Positions 9,331 to 17,811 of a stretch of DNA of 64,000 nucleotides are shown one piece after another (positions within the stretch are counted from its first letter, which is position 1; each line of letters starts with the position of its first letter). The translations under genes and the position numbers were made by a program. This DNA comes from JACMLC01 sp963817025 (GTDB taxonomy: Bacteria; Acidobacteriota; Blastocatellia; Pyrinomonadales; Pyrinomonadaceae). Below the pieces are notes generated by a model, which saw only the letters and a program-made list of their open reading frames with translations, ran no database searches and was not told the origin of the DNA. Location: contig CAWFML010000004.1 in the NCBI GenBank assembly GCA_963817025.1, positions 682,001 through 746,000 on the forward strand. The letters are read 5' to 3'.

Positions 9331-10222
9331 AAGTTTCGAGTTTACTGCCTTTATTTAAAACTGTACGAAGCATATGCTTCATCGTCCACACATGACCCGC
9401 CATCGAAGCGCGCCTCATCCATGTGCGCCGCGCGCGTGGATGCTCAAGACGAATCGTCTCGTCCCAGCGTTCGTGAAAAAGCTGGCCGTTGCGTAGCGCC
9501 TGCTGTTTGTGTTTTTCGGAAAAGACCAGCGTCGTGCTGCCCAGATGATGATACGCGCCTGCGCGCTCGTAGCCATGGATCGCAGTTTTCCAGCCCGCCT
9601 GGCGAATGCGAAAACACAAGTCTGCTTCGTCCCATTCCGTCGGGCGAAAAGCCTCATCGAGATCGCCGACCTTTTCCAGACATTCGCGCCTCACGGCCCA
9701 CGGGCGGATGACGATGTCTGTTTCCTGCAAGCGAAACCAGTTGAAGGGACGTGGGCCAATGGTGCTCTCAAGCCTGCGCGGGTCGTAGAGGTCTTCCCAT
9801 TTCTCAATCGGCTCGTCAAGCGGAAAGCAGTTGAGACCGCGACTCAAACACAGGAGGCCGAGGTCTTTGTAATCAAAGCTCGCCATGACCTCAGGAATAA
9901 ACCAGTCGCATTGCAGAAACATATCGTCCTGCCATGTCATCAGCAAAGGCGCACGCGCTTCCGCGAACCCGCGATTCGTGCAGGTGAGTTCATGCATGTC
10001 GTTTTCGTGAAACCAGCGCAGGTATTTACCGCCCCAGGAGGTCTGAGATAGTTCTGCCAGATAATCCGGCGTGCCGTCTCGACAACCGTCTTCGATGACG
10101 AGCAGCTCAACCGGCAAACCCTCTGCGTATTTTTGCCAGCTTGCCAGATTGCGCTTGAGCACGCTCAGGTTATTGAAGGTCGGGATAATGACCGACAGGG
10201 CGGGCGTTGATAAGTTTGTCAT
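9314..10222 (-). CDS. Glycosyltransferase family 2
   Basis: A 302-residue GT-A protein. The N-terminus is typical GT2 (LSVIIPTFNNLSVLKRNL), followed by VIEDGCRDGTPDYL and a metal-binding acidic site in TWQDDMFLQCDW near residue 95. A later ED/WDEADLCFRI segment resembles the acceptor-side catalytic region of the family. GT2 enzymes usually transfer sugars with inversion from a nucleotide-sugar donor. It is the only GT2 in the locus beside seven GT4 enzymes. It is soluble-looking with no C-terminal membrane segments, so it should act on a lipid-linked intermediate at the inner face. Its end overlaps the flippase start. Confidence 0.9.
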   Translation of the reverse strand: MTNLSTPALSVIIPTFNNLSVLKRNLASWQKYAEGLPVELLVIEDGCRDGTPDYLAELSQTSWGGKYLRWFHENDMHELTCTNRGFAEARAPLLMTWQDDMFLQCDWFIPEVMASFDYKDLGLLCLSRGLNCFPLDEPIEKWEDLYDPRRLESTIGPRPFNWFRLQETDIVIRPWAVRRECLEKVGDLDEAFRPTEWDEADLCFRIRQAGWKTAIHGYERAGAYHHLGSTTLVFSEKHKQQALRNGQLFHERWDETIRLEHPRARRTWMRRASMAGHVWTMKHMLRTVLNKGSKLETCEQDA

Positions 10223-10252
10223 TTAATAAAGATACACAGGAAAAATTGCGCT

Positions 10253-11266
10253 TCACGCTTTCTGCGCGTAAGCCTGTAAATTCAGAGCGAGCGGCGTATG
10301 GATGCCTGCCGGAAGAACGCGCCCCAGATAATAAACTCCAGCCCGCAGCGCATCAGAGCTATAGGCTTTGACTGCGTTGGCAGCATTTTTCGGTGACAAC
10401 TCGGGCGCGCCGATATGAATTTCGATATTTGAAAAACCGGCTTTCTCAAGCGCAAGGCGCAGCGAGAAAGGAGAAAAGTGGTTGATGTGAACCAGATTGG
10501 ACGCCACCGAAAATTTGTAATCCTTCTTCAAGCGCGCTCGCAATCGCTCTTTCAAAATCTGATTTGGCCCACATGGAACTTTGACCACCATCCAACCTCC
10601 GTCATCGAGTAAATCTCTCACACTGCGCAGCACTTCGACCGGACTTTCTATATGCTCAAGCACATCTATCATCGTCACAGCATCGAAATGCCTGCCCTCA
10701 GCGATTAACTTCTGCGCGTTCACCTGATGCACAGGCAACCCTGTTCGCCGCGCGGCGTAGCCCGCCGTGAGCGGGTTCAGCTCGACCCCTTCAGGCTGCC
10801 ATCCGGCCTGATGGGCCAGATAAATAAATCTTCCGACGTGTGCGCCGATGTCCAACAATCTACGCTTGCGTTCCGGCACGCGGCGGGCTAATTGGCCCAG
10901 CGTCTGACGAAAAATGAGGTCTTTGCAGCCGTTGTGAAACTCCTGTTCTATCCATTCGGCAGACCAACGCTGGTCATACATGCGATCAAAGAAATCAGGC
11001 AGCGTTGGCAGCATCTCCGGCTGGATAAAACGACACTGGCGGCAACGCATGAGCCAGAACTCGTAACCCGTGTAAGAACTCAGCTCAGGGTCTTGCCCTG
11101 CATAGGCAGAGAGGTCTATGCGATCCTGCTCAAGCCTGTCGAGACCTTTGTCGCCGCACACCCAGCAAGCTTCAAGCGGCGTAAATTTTGCATCGACACC
11201 AGTCTCTTCTAAAACTTCACGATTCTCGATTGCTGCCTCAATCGTCTTAGTTTCCTGCATCAACAT
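10253..11266 (-). CDS. Class I SAM methyltransferase with N-terminal zinc ribbon
   Basis: A 337-residue protein. Two cysteine pairs (CWVCGDKG near residue 34 and CRQCRF near residue 75) suggest a zinc ribbon. The SAM core has RLLDIGAHVGRFIYLA, VTMIDVLEHIESPVEVLRS and GGWMVVKVPCG, as in Methyltransf_23 proteins of polysaccharide clusters. It resembles the gene at 5862 in architecture but is clearly different in sequence. The start at 11266 (or the ATG two codons later, 11260) overlaps the preceding glycosyltransferase by 14-20 bases. It probably methylates a sugar of the polymer; position unknown. Confidence 0.85.
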   Translation of the reverse strand: MLMQETKTIEAAIENREVLEETGVDAKFTPLEACWVCGDKGLDRLEQDRIDLSAYAGQDPELSSYTGYEFWLMRCRQCRFIQPEMLPTLPDFFDRMYDQRWSAEWIEQEFHNGCKDLIFRQTLGQLARRVPERKRRLLDIGAHVGRFIYLAHQAGWQPEGVELNPLTAGYAARRTGLPVHQVNAQKLIAEGRHFDAVTMIDVLEHIESPVEVLRSVRDLLDDGGWMVVKVPCGPNQILKERLRARLKKDYKFSVASNLVHINHFSPFSLRLALEKAGFSNIEIHIGAPELSPKNAANAVKAYSSDALRAGVYYLGRVLPAGIHTPLALNLQAYAQKA

Positions 11267-12419
11267 TAAGCGATAAATTTCCTTTGGTGGCTTCGAGCAA
11301 CTCCGCGACCTGAGCAGCCATGTGTTGCCATGTCTGCGCGCGCAGGGTTTGTGAAAGAGAGCCGGCGAGGTTCCTGTACTTCACAGCATGTTTTTGCCAG
11401 TCGCGCAGGCGCTCGGCCAGTTCGTCAATATCCTCCGGATTGACAATCAACAACTCGCGCATCTCAGGCGTGTAACGTTCCGCCACTCCCGCTGTTTGCG
11501 AGACGAGCGCGGGCAGACCGCAACACAACGCTTCATGGACTCCCTGCCCGTAGGCTTCATAACGTGTCGGAGCAACGAGCGCATCGCAGGCCGCAAGGAT
11601 GGACGGGACATCTTTGCGAAATCCCAGAAAGTGTATACGCCTTTGCAATCCGGCTTGAGCCGCGCGAGCTTTCCATGCGGGCAGTTCTGCTCCTGTGCCT
11701 ATGACTGCGAGGTCTGCCTCCCATGATTTTTCCGCGCACAATTTCTGCCATGCGGCGAAGAGTATATCAAGCCCTTTGCGGCGGTCGCCGAGCGCGCCGA
11801 TAAAAGCTACGACCGGACGCTCCCTCGTCCATCCAAGTTTTTCGCGCGCTTCTGCGCGTTCATCTCCGGTGGCGGGGCGAAATCTATCTGCATCTATCCC
11901 GTAATAGATTGTCCGCACGCGCTCCGCCGGAACATTAAGGCGCTCCACGACATCGCGCCGCGTGCGTTCCGAATTAGCAATCACGAGCCGCGCCTGCTTG
12001 AGAGATTCGCGCTCGCGCTTGAGAAAAGTTTTGTGCGCGTATTCGTTCTTCAGCACGCGCAGCGCGCCGCCCGCGCGCGGCGGCTGAAAGCTCGCGTGAA
12101 CGTAATGCACCCAGTTCACATCTCCCCAACGACAATTACCTCCATTGACCAGCACGCATCCGCCGCGCGCAGCAATCCTCCCGGCCCAGCGTCGCCCCGC
12201 GCGGTCAAGCGCGGGTGCGGCCAGCAAATAAGAGCCAGCGGTTTTCGGGACGCGATGAAAGTGCACGCGCTTATGATTCGCCAGTTCTTGCTCAGCCCGG
12301 TGCGCGACCAGATGAACCTCTGCCCCGCGCTCTGCCAGATAAGCGGCCAGCGCCAGATTCGGCATGTCCATGCCGTTCGTCCGCACGAAATTTCCGTTGA
12401 CCAGCAAGTAAGGCTTCAT
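11247..12419 (-). CDS. Glycosyltransferase family 4
   Basis: A 390-residue GT-B protein. The N-terminus YLLVNGNFVRTNGMDMPNLA carries the glycine/asparagine-rich acceptor loop, and the C-terminal half has the E-x7-E motif as EAYGQGVHE followed by CCGLPALVSQTAG. A linker (YYGIDADRFRP) precedes the donor domain, as is usual for GT4. Its start overlaps the end of the O-antigen ligase-like gene by 4 bases, and its end overlaps the downstream methyltransferase gene. The enzyme should add one sugar in the cytoplasm; the donor is unknown. Confidence 0.9.
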   Translation of the reverse strand: MKPYLLVNGNFVRTNGMDMPNLALAAYLAERGAEVHLVAHRAEQELANHKRVHFHRVPKTAGSYLLAAPALDRAGRRWAGRIAARGGCVLVNGGNCRWGDVNWVHYVHASFQPPRAGGALRVLKNEYAHKTFLKRERESLKQARLVIANSERTRRDVVERLNVPAERVRTIYYGIDADRFRPATGDERAEAREKLGWTRERPVVAFIGALGDRRKGLDILFAAWQKLCAEKSWEADLAVIGTGAELPAWKARAAQAGLQRRIHFLGFRKDVPSILAACDALVAPTRYEAYGQGVHEALCCGLPALVSQTAGVAERYTPEMRELLIVNPEDIDELAERLRDWQKHAVKYRNLAGSLSQTLRAQTWQHMAAQVAELLEATKGNLSLNVDAGN

Positions 12420-13813
12420 CTATGTAGTGTTTTGGATTTACCGAGCTGCGGAATCACCGTCCGCGCAGCCGCAAACAGCAGCGCGTTCAGCAGCCAGAAC
12501 TCCATCCCGCCCTGACCGATAAAGAGCGTGTAATTAAAAGTCGTCGCCAGCGCGCCCGCACTGTATGCCAGGACGATGCCTCCCCAGACATATAAATCGC
12601 CGGCGTTTCGATTCAGCGCAATCTTTAATGCCATCAGCAAAGCGAGGACAAGCGTAGCGACATAAGCGAGAATCAAAGGGACGCCGCCATCCAGCAACCA
12701 GCCAGTCCATTGAATCTCCACATAAATGCCTTCGCTCTCAGGGTTCAGATCATCGCCGAAGTAAGCGGCCATCATCCCCCAGCGACCAAGCCCCGCGCCC
12801 AGTGGATATTGAGGCAACAGCACATTTATCGTCTCTTCCAGAAAGATGCCTCGATTCTTATAGTAGACGGAACCCGGACGATCCGCCACCAGCGTTGACA
12901 TCCTTGTCGTCACGCTCTTTCCGCCAATCGAGACGGCGTAAGTAAAGCTCAAAGCGATTAAGGCGAGCAGCAGTCCGCCGAGCACAAGCAATCTGGTCGT
13001 CCGATTTTGCCAGAGCAGTAAACCACAAAAGGCAAGCACGCTGATGGCCGTAATAATCAAGAGCGAGCGCACCTGTGCCAGATACAGACAGACCATGCCG
13101 AGCGCGATACTGCCAAGACACAGGAGGCGCATCCATTTCTGGCGGCTCGTCAGATAAAAGCCGATGCCGAAGAGCACCGTGTACAGCCCCGCGATGGCCG
13201 CCCCGCCCGGCACATCCGTCAGCCCCATCGGACGAAAGACACGCTGCCCGTTGGCAAGCGTAATCTTCAAGCCTTCGACATAACCTCTGCCCTGCGAAGT
13301 AATGGCCGTTGACAGATTCGGCTGAAACTGACCCGGAAATCTCGCCTGCAAGACGCCCGCCGTCGCGCTTAAGGTATGAAAAATAAAAATCACGAGTAAG
13401 ACGCGGCGCAGCCCTGCCATATCAATGTGCAGGCGCGGAACCCAGAAGAGCGGCCCCAAGATAGCCAGATACAATAGGATTTGCGCTGCGCCGACGAGCA
13501 TGTTGTTCGTCGTCGGGTGAAAAAAGGAGAGGCCCAGAATAAGCATCACCCAGCAGGCTGCGATGGCGGCGGGATGCGCCCGGCCACGCCCTTTGGGCAG
13601 TAAGACGAGCAGCAACAGGCTGCTGCCGAAAGCTGCCGCGCGCACCAGAATGCGATACGATCCGAAGACATCGAAAAGCAGCGCGAGTTGGCAGGCAAAC
13701 TGGAAGATAACAAACGCGCGCGTCCAATCACGCGCCGCGCCGGGCGATTGCGCTTCCCTGCTCGCAAGAACGGCTGGCCTTCTCTGGGTGATTGATTGTA
13801 AGTTCGTCGTCAC
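12416..13813 (-). CDS. O-antigen ligase/polymerase-like membrane protein (Wzy_C)
   Basis: About 465 residues with 10-12 predicted membrane segments and one long extracytoplasmic loop (roughly residues 270-360 containing RMSTLVADRPGSVYYKNRG) before the last helices. This is the layout of Wzy polymerases and WaaL ligases. The segment CLYLAQVRSLLIITAISVLA matches the conserved Arg-Ser of the Wzy_C domain. I place the start at the GTG at 13813 because it forms a GTGA overlap with the TGA of the FkbM gene; the open frame reaches 13858. With the flippase it would complete a Wzx/Wzy pathway as the polymerase, though a ligase role is not excluded. Confidence 0.85.
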   Translation of the reverse strand: MTTNLQSITQRRPAVLASREAQSPGAARDWTRAFVIFQFACQLALLFDVFGSYRILVRAAAFGSSLLLLVLLPKGRGRAHPAAIAACWVMLILGLSFFHPTTNNMLVGAAQILLYLAILGPLFWVPRLHIDMAGLRRVLLVIFIFHTLSATAGVLQARFPGQFQPNLSTAITSQGRGYVEGLKITLANGQRVFRPMGLTDVPGGAAIAGLYTVLFGIGFYLTSRQKWMRLLCLGSIALGMVCLYLAQVRSLLIITAISVLAFCGLLLWQNRTTRLLVLGGLLLALIALSFTYAVSIGGKSVTTRMSTLVADRPGSVYYKNRGIFLEETINVLLPQYPLGAGLGRWGMMAAYFGDDLNPESEGIYVEIQWTGWLLDGGVPLILAYVATLVLALLMALKIALNRNAGDLYVWGGIVLAYSAGALATTFNYTLFIGQGGMEFWLLNALLFAAARTVIPQLGKSKTLHR

Positions 13814-14751
13814 GCTGTTAATTCCACACCGGGCGCGAGCCAGAGAAGATGCGGCCACGCATCAAGTGTTTTGACATCGCTCAGGGGACTGAGAAATTCT
13901 CTTAAGTTGAGCGAGCGCGCATAAGCCGCGCGGCGATTCGCCACCGGAGAAAAATCCAGATGCCACCCGCAGTATCCGGCCCCTGTCAGCAAGCCTATGA
14001 CATCCTGCGCCGTCCGTCCTCTTTCAGACAATATCGCCGGATGAAGCTCAAGCAGTATCCGGCGAAAGCGGTGACGCTCAAGCCCCTTGAGCATCCCGCG
14101 CAGGGCCAATTCTTCCGCGCCCTCGATGTCCATTTTCAAGAGATCAACGCTCTCAACTGCAAGCGAGTCGAGCATTGCATCAACTGTCTGCGCTTGAACT
14201 TGAAAAGTCTCGACATCCGTCCCGGCTTGCTCCACGAGTCTGGATAGTCCGCGATTCTCACAAGCCTCATCATAACCGGACAGCATCAAAAGGCCCGCTT
14301 CATCCGCCGCAGCAACCTGTACAGCGGTGGCCTGAGCCAGCCCGTTATATCGTATGTTCTCCATGAGCACCGGAAAAAGTCTGGGGTCAGGCTCGAAGCT
14401 GACGACCCGTCCATGCGTGCCGACAAGATGCGCTGCCAGCAACGTGTAATATCCCCAGTTCGCGCCGACATCTACAAAGGTCATCCCCGGCCCAAGCAGC
14501 GCTTGAATCAGTGCAGTATCTTGCGGCTCGTAACGACCCGTAAAGCAGACCTCACGGGCTATCGAGTCTTTTAAATCACATAGAAACGACAGCCCGCCCA
14601 ATTCCGCAGCCATTGGCATTCGGAAAGGTTGCTGCGTCCGGCGCGACGAAAGCCAGTTCATCAAACGATACCGGCCCGCCGGAAGATAGCGTATGAAAGC
14701 CGACGCCGATTGCACCCACGCCGGAGCGTTTGAGAGTTCTATGTCGTTCAC
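13810..14751 (-). CDS. FkbM family SAM methyltransferase
   Basis: A 313-residue protein with FVDVGANWGYYTLLAAHL for SAM, VVSFEPDPRLFPVLMENI for the ribose site and LLKMDIEGAEELALRGML plus ILLELHP, a complete FkbM core. About 85 residues before the core are specific to this protein. It is the third FkbM enzyme of the locus. Its start overlaps the preceding methyltransferase gene by 4 bases and its stop overlaps the GTG start of the ligase/polymerase gene, so translation of the three is probably coupled. Likely role is O-methylation of a sugar hydroxyl; the acceptor is unknown. Confidence 0.9.
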   Translation of the reverse strand: MNDIELSNAPAWVQSASAFIRYLPAGRYRLMNWLSSRRTQQPFRMPMAAELGGLSFLCDLKDSIAREVCFTGRYEPQDTALIQALLGPGMTFVDVGANWGYYTLLAAHLVGTHGRVVSFEPDPRLFPVLMENIRYNGLAQATAVQVAAADEAGLLMLSGYDEACENRGLSRLVEQAGTDVETFQVQAQTVDAMLDSLAVESVDLLKMDIEGAEELALRGMLKGLERHRFRRILLELHPAILSERGRTAQDVIGLLTGAGYCGWHLDFSPVANRRAAYARSLNLREFLSPLSDVKTLDAWPHLLWLAPGVELTA

Positions 14752-15434
14752 TTCGGTTTTCTTCCGCTGACCAGCAAATTATCGGAAAACTTTCGCGGAA
14801 ACAGTCCTGCCATAACTGCCGGATAATGCCGCTTCGTCAACATCAAGCGACCGCGCAAGCTATAATCAAAAACTATCTCTGCCAGCCCGCATTCCTGCAT
14901 CATGCGCCGCAAGTCAACTTCCAATAAAGCCGTCAGGTGCGCCGGATAATCCGATTCACCGAAGGCTTGAAACCGGTGCTTGCCGATCAGAGTCAACAGG
15001 CTGAGCAAGCTCAACTGATTCGGCGTCGTAACCAATACCCAGCCGCCCGGCTTCACCAGCCGCACCAGCTCGCGCATAAAAGCTCGCGGGTTTTCAAGAT
15101 GCTCTATGGTTTCCACAGCCGCCACGACATCCGCGCCATTGTCCGGCAGCGCCGCGCGCCCGGTGTCCAGATTAACTTCTACGAACTCTGCATCATCCGG
15201 GAATCCATCGTAGCGAATCACGTCAACGCCTATATACCGGGCGAAACTTTCCCGCACAAATGCCAGCAGATTGCCTGTCCCGCACCCGACATCAACCAGC
15301 GTCCCGCCCTTGATCTCACGCCTGTGCAAAGCCCTCACAACCATCTCGTAGATAGCTTTCTCGCTCTGCCCTAAACTCAGGCGCGCACGTTCCACTACGT
15401 CGCAGTCTTCAATATAAGACGAAACAGATGTCAT
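14748..15434 (-). CDS. Class I SAM methyltransferase
   Basis: A 228-residue methyltransferase of the Methyltransf_11/25 type, with TLVDVGCGTGNLLAFVRE for SAM, DVVAAVETIEHLENPRAFMR and a PGGWVLVTTPNQLS late strand. The open frame extends to 15506, but the ATG at 15434 forms an ATGA overlap with the stop of the preceding glycosyltransferase gene, the same junction style as elsewhere in the locus, and starts at a natural N-terminus (MTSVSSYIEDCDVVER). It has no zinc ribbon, unlike the other two non-FkbM methyltransferases here. Substrate unknown; a sugar or lipid-linked glycan is likely from context. Confidence 0.87.
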   Translation of the reverse strand: MTSVSSYIEDCDVVERARLSLGQSEKAIYEMVVRALHRREIKGGTLVDVGCGTGNLLAFVRESFARYIGVDVIRYDGFPDDAEFVEVNLDTGRAALPDNGADVVAAVETIEHLENPRAFMRELVRLVKPGGWVLVTTPNQLSLLSLLTLIGKHRFQAFGESDYPAHLTALLEVDLRRMMQECGLAEIVFDYSLRGRLMLTKRHYPAVMAGLFPRKFSDNLLVSGRKPK

Positions 15435-16558
15435 CCGACCATCTCCAAATGAGCGACAGTCATGAGCGCGGCGTGCAAGCGCTCTAGCTGTCTCGCAGGA
15501 GCGCAAAGCTCAAGCGCACGCTCCGGCCCAGAGACTCCCAGAGCCACTCGCTGCGCCGGATTCCGTATCAACTCGCGCAAAGCTGCGGCGAGAGCCTGCG
15601 CATCAGCAGGCGGAACAAGCATGCCGCACGAATCATTGATAATCTCGCAGGCTCCTCCAAGAGCCGTTGCCACCACAGGCAATCCCGCGGAGAGAGCTTC
15701 GATAAAAGTGATGCCAAACGGCTCAGGCCGTGCATTAGGTTGGCAGAATATGTCGGCAGCATGCAGCAGCCGGGACACATCCGCTCGTTCACCGACAAAG
15801 CGAACGCGCTCTTTTATTCTCCACTGGTTTGCCAGCGACTGCAATTCTTCATGATACGAAACCTCTGCTGGACGCTGCGCTCCACCAACCATCCAGCATA
15901 TCCAGTCAGGCATCTCGCGCAAGTGGGCCAAAGCTTCCAGATGCAAAGCATGACCTTTCCAAGCCTCCATGCGGCTGACCTGAATAATCACCACAGCATC
16001 CTCAGGCGTTTCAAACTCTTCGCGCGCGGCAAGACGCTGCGCGCTATGGCTTTCAAAATCTGCGAACGCTACAGGGCAATAAACCACTTGCGAGCGCAGG
16101 TTGCCGTACAGCTTGCTCAAAGTAGAAGCGGTGTAGCGGCTGTTACATATCGCCAGCTCGGGCGGCGTGCGCCGCGCCCAACGCTCAAGCCAGTGGCGAC
16201 CCTCTGTCGCGTCATGCATCCAGAAGACGAGCGGCAAAGCGGACTCGCGCACGACCGGCCCGAAGATGGCTTGCGACCACGGCGCATGACAGATAACTAC
16301 CTCAAACGAAGTCCGGCGGAGATGCTCTGCTAAAGCGCGGCGTGCGCGCAGGACTGTGGCCGGGCGGCTGACGCGGACGTTGCCGAGCAGTTGAACGGGC
16401 ACACCGGCGGCAGTTAATTCTTCGCTCAAACGTCCCTCAAAGCAGAGCGCGAAATGCGGCTCCATTTCCGGGCACAGATTTCTCTGGCGAGCGAGCGTCG
16501 TGAGCATCGTCTCGATGCCGCCGTAGAGATTTCCGCTATAGAGATGTAACACGCGCAT
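15431..16558 (-). CDS. Glycosyltransferase family 4
   Basis: A 375-residue GT-B protein with an N-terminal glycine loop (LYSGNLYGGIETMLTTLA), the donor-domain start VIIQVSRMEAWKGHALHLEA and the E-x7-E motif as EPFGITFIE followed by ALSAGLPVVATALGG. The E-PFG form is common in enzymes using UDP- or GDP-sugars but does not fix the donor. The ATG overlaps the stop of the upstream glycosyltransferase by 1 base, and the end overlaps the methyltransferase start by 4 bases. It works in assembly of the repeat unit at the cytoplasmic face. Confidence 0.9.
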   Translation of the reverse strand: MRVLHLYSGNLYGGIETMLTTLARQRNLCPEMEPHFALCFEGRLSEELTAAGVPVQLLGNVRVSRPATVLRARRALAEHLRRTSFEVVICHAPWSQAIFGPVVRESALPLVFWMHDATEGRHWLERWARRTPPELAICNSRYTASTLSKLYGNLRSQVVYCPVAFADFESHSAQRLAAREEFETPEDAVVIIQVSRMEAWKGHALHLEALAHLREMPDWICWMVGGAQRPAEVSYHEELQSLANQWRIKERVRFVGERADVSRLLHAADIFCQPNARPEPFGITFIEALSAGLPVVATALGGACEIINDSCGMLVPPADAQALAAALRELIRNPAQRVALGVSGPERALELCAPARQLERLHAALMTVAHLEMVG

Positions 16559-17790
16559 TAGTTTTTGGAGGAAAGCGTCCGGTCGTAAATCGGCATCAGT
16601 TGAGTTGCCAGCCGCGCGCGATCAAAACGCCGTTCGGCTGTCAGGCGACCGTTGTGGCCCAAGCGCTCTCGCAGCCCTGCATCCGCCAAGAGCTGCATCA
16701 AACATTGGGCCAAAGATTCTGCGTCACCGGGTTTGTGGCCCAGCGCATCCGCCCCGGCAGTGATAATCTCTGCCGCGCCTCCGGCTTGACTGGCGACGAG
16801 CGCGCGACTACAGGCCATCGCTTCTGCGATCACCAGACCGAAAGGCTCCGGCTGCGTGCTGGCATGAACCACTATGTCCAGAGCGCGCATCGCTGAGGCT
16901 GCATCCTCCACGTAATCCGTAAAGCCGACTTTATCCGCGAGTCCAAGACGCGCGGCCTCTGCGCGCAACTCATCGAGACTATGCTGGCTGCCGTCCGTCT
17001 GGTAGAGCGCGCCGCCGATGATATAGCCGCGAACTTTCGACTCGGGCGGCAAGAGCGCGAGCGCGTTTAGAAAAGTTGTGTGGCCCTTCCAGCGCGCCAT
17101 CGTCGCCAGCAGTCCCACTCTCAGAGTTCCGCCCGCAGCTTCCGGCAAACCGGCCAGCGCATCCAAATCCAGTTTTTTCCCGGACGGCGAAAAGCGTTCC
17201 AGGTCAATCGCGTCAAGCACCGGATAAACTTTTAAATCGTCGCCGCACACGGCGCGGACATCACCGGCTACGCTTTCGGAATTGGTGACGACGGCGGCGC
17301 AAGACCCTGCGTGCCAGCGCAACAGGCGAGCCATCAGAGGGCGCGCGCCAACGTAGTCTCGCACATGCCAGATGACGGGCGTTTCTTTAGAGGGGCGTGC
17401 GCGCAGGCCAAGCACATGCATCTTGAAACCATTGGTATGAATAATGTCTGGCCGCGCCTGACGTAGAGCGCGCCGCAACTCGCCCGTATATTTGAAGACC
17501 GGCGAGCCTGCATCAAAAAGTTTCTTTAACAGCCCTGTGCGGCTGACCTGCGCTCCGTCTATCCCGCTCTTTAGCCCGGCGTCTCCGAGTCGCGCCAGCG
17601 CAGCGGGAAAAGGCAATGCTAACGCAGTCACTCCGAGTCTTTCCGCACGCGCAAGCAGAGGCCCGTCCGCCCCTGCAATCAAATGCAGCGCATAATCTGG
17701 CCGTGCCGCTCGAAGACTCGACAACAGATCAAGCAAAGCTATCTCAGCGCCGCCCAACTGGCCTGAAGGATTCAAATACACAATCCTCAT
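16558..17790 (-). CDS. Glycosyltransferase family 4
   Basis: A 410-residue GT-B protein. The acceptor loop reads YLNPSGQLGGAEIALLDLLS, the donor domain opens with RVGLLATMARWKGHTTFLNA, and the E-x7-E motif is EPFGLVIAE followed by AMACSRALVASQAGG. The Ser-Arg at the position usually occupied by Gly-Leu-Pro is a mild variant. An insert of about 30 residues (near 75-105) in the N-terminal domain separates it from its neighbours. It is the first glycosyltransferase gene after the CpsB-like gene, 21 bases away, and could act early in repeat-unit assembly, but order in the operon does not prove order of action. Confidence 0.9.
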   Translation of the reverse strand: MRIVYLNPSGQLGGAEIALLDLLSSLRAARPDYALHLIAGADGPLLARAERLGVTALALPFPAALARLGDAGLKSGIDGAQVSRTGLLKKLFDAGSPVFKYTGELRRALRQARPDIIHTNGFKMHVLGLRARPSKETPVIWHVRDYVGARPLMARLLRWHAGSCAAVVTNSESVAGDVRAVCGDDLKVYPVLDAIDLERFSPSGKKLDLDALAGLPEAAGGTLRVGLLATMARWKGHTTFLNALALLPPESKVRGYIIGGALYQTDGSQHSLDELRAEAARLGLADKVGFTDYVEDAASAMRALDIVVHASTQPEPFGLVIAEAMACSRALVASQAGGAAEIITAGADALGHKPGDAESLAQCLMQLLADAGLRERLGHNGRLTAERRFDRARLATQLMPIYDRTLSSKN

Positions 17791-17811
17791 AACAATCCGG
17801 TTGACGCTCGG

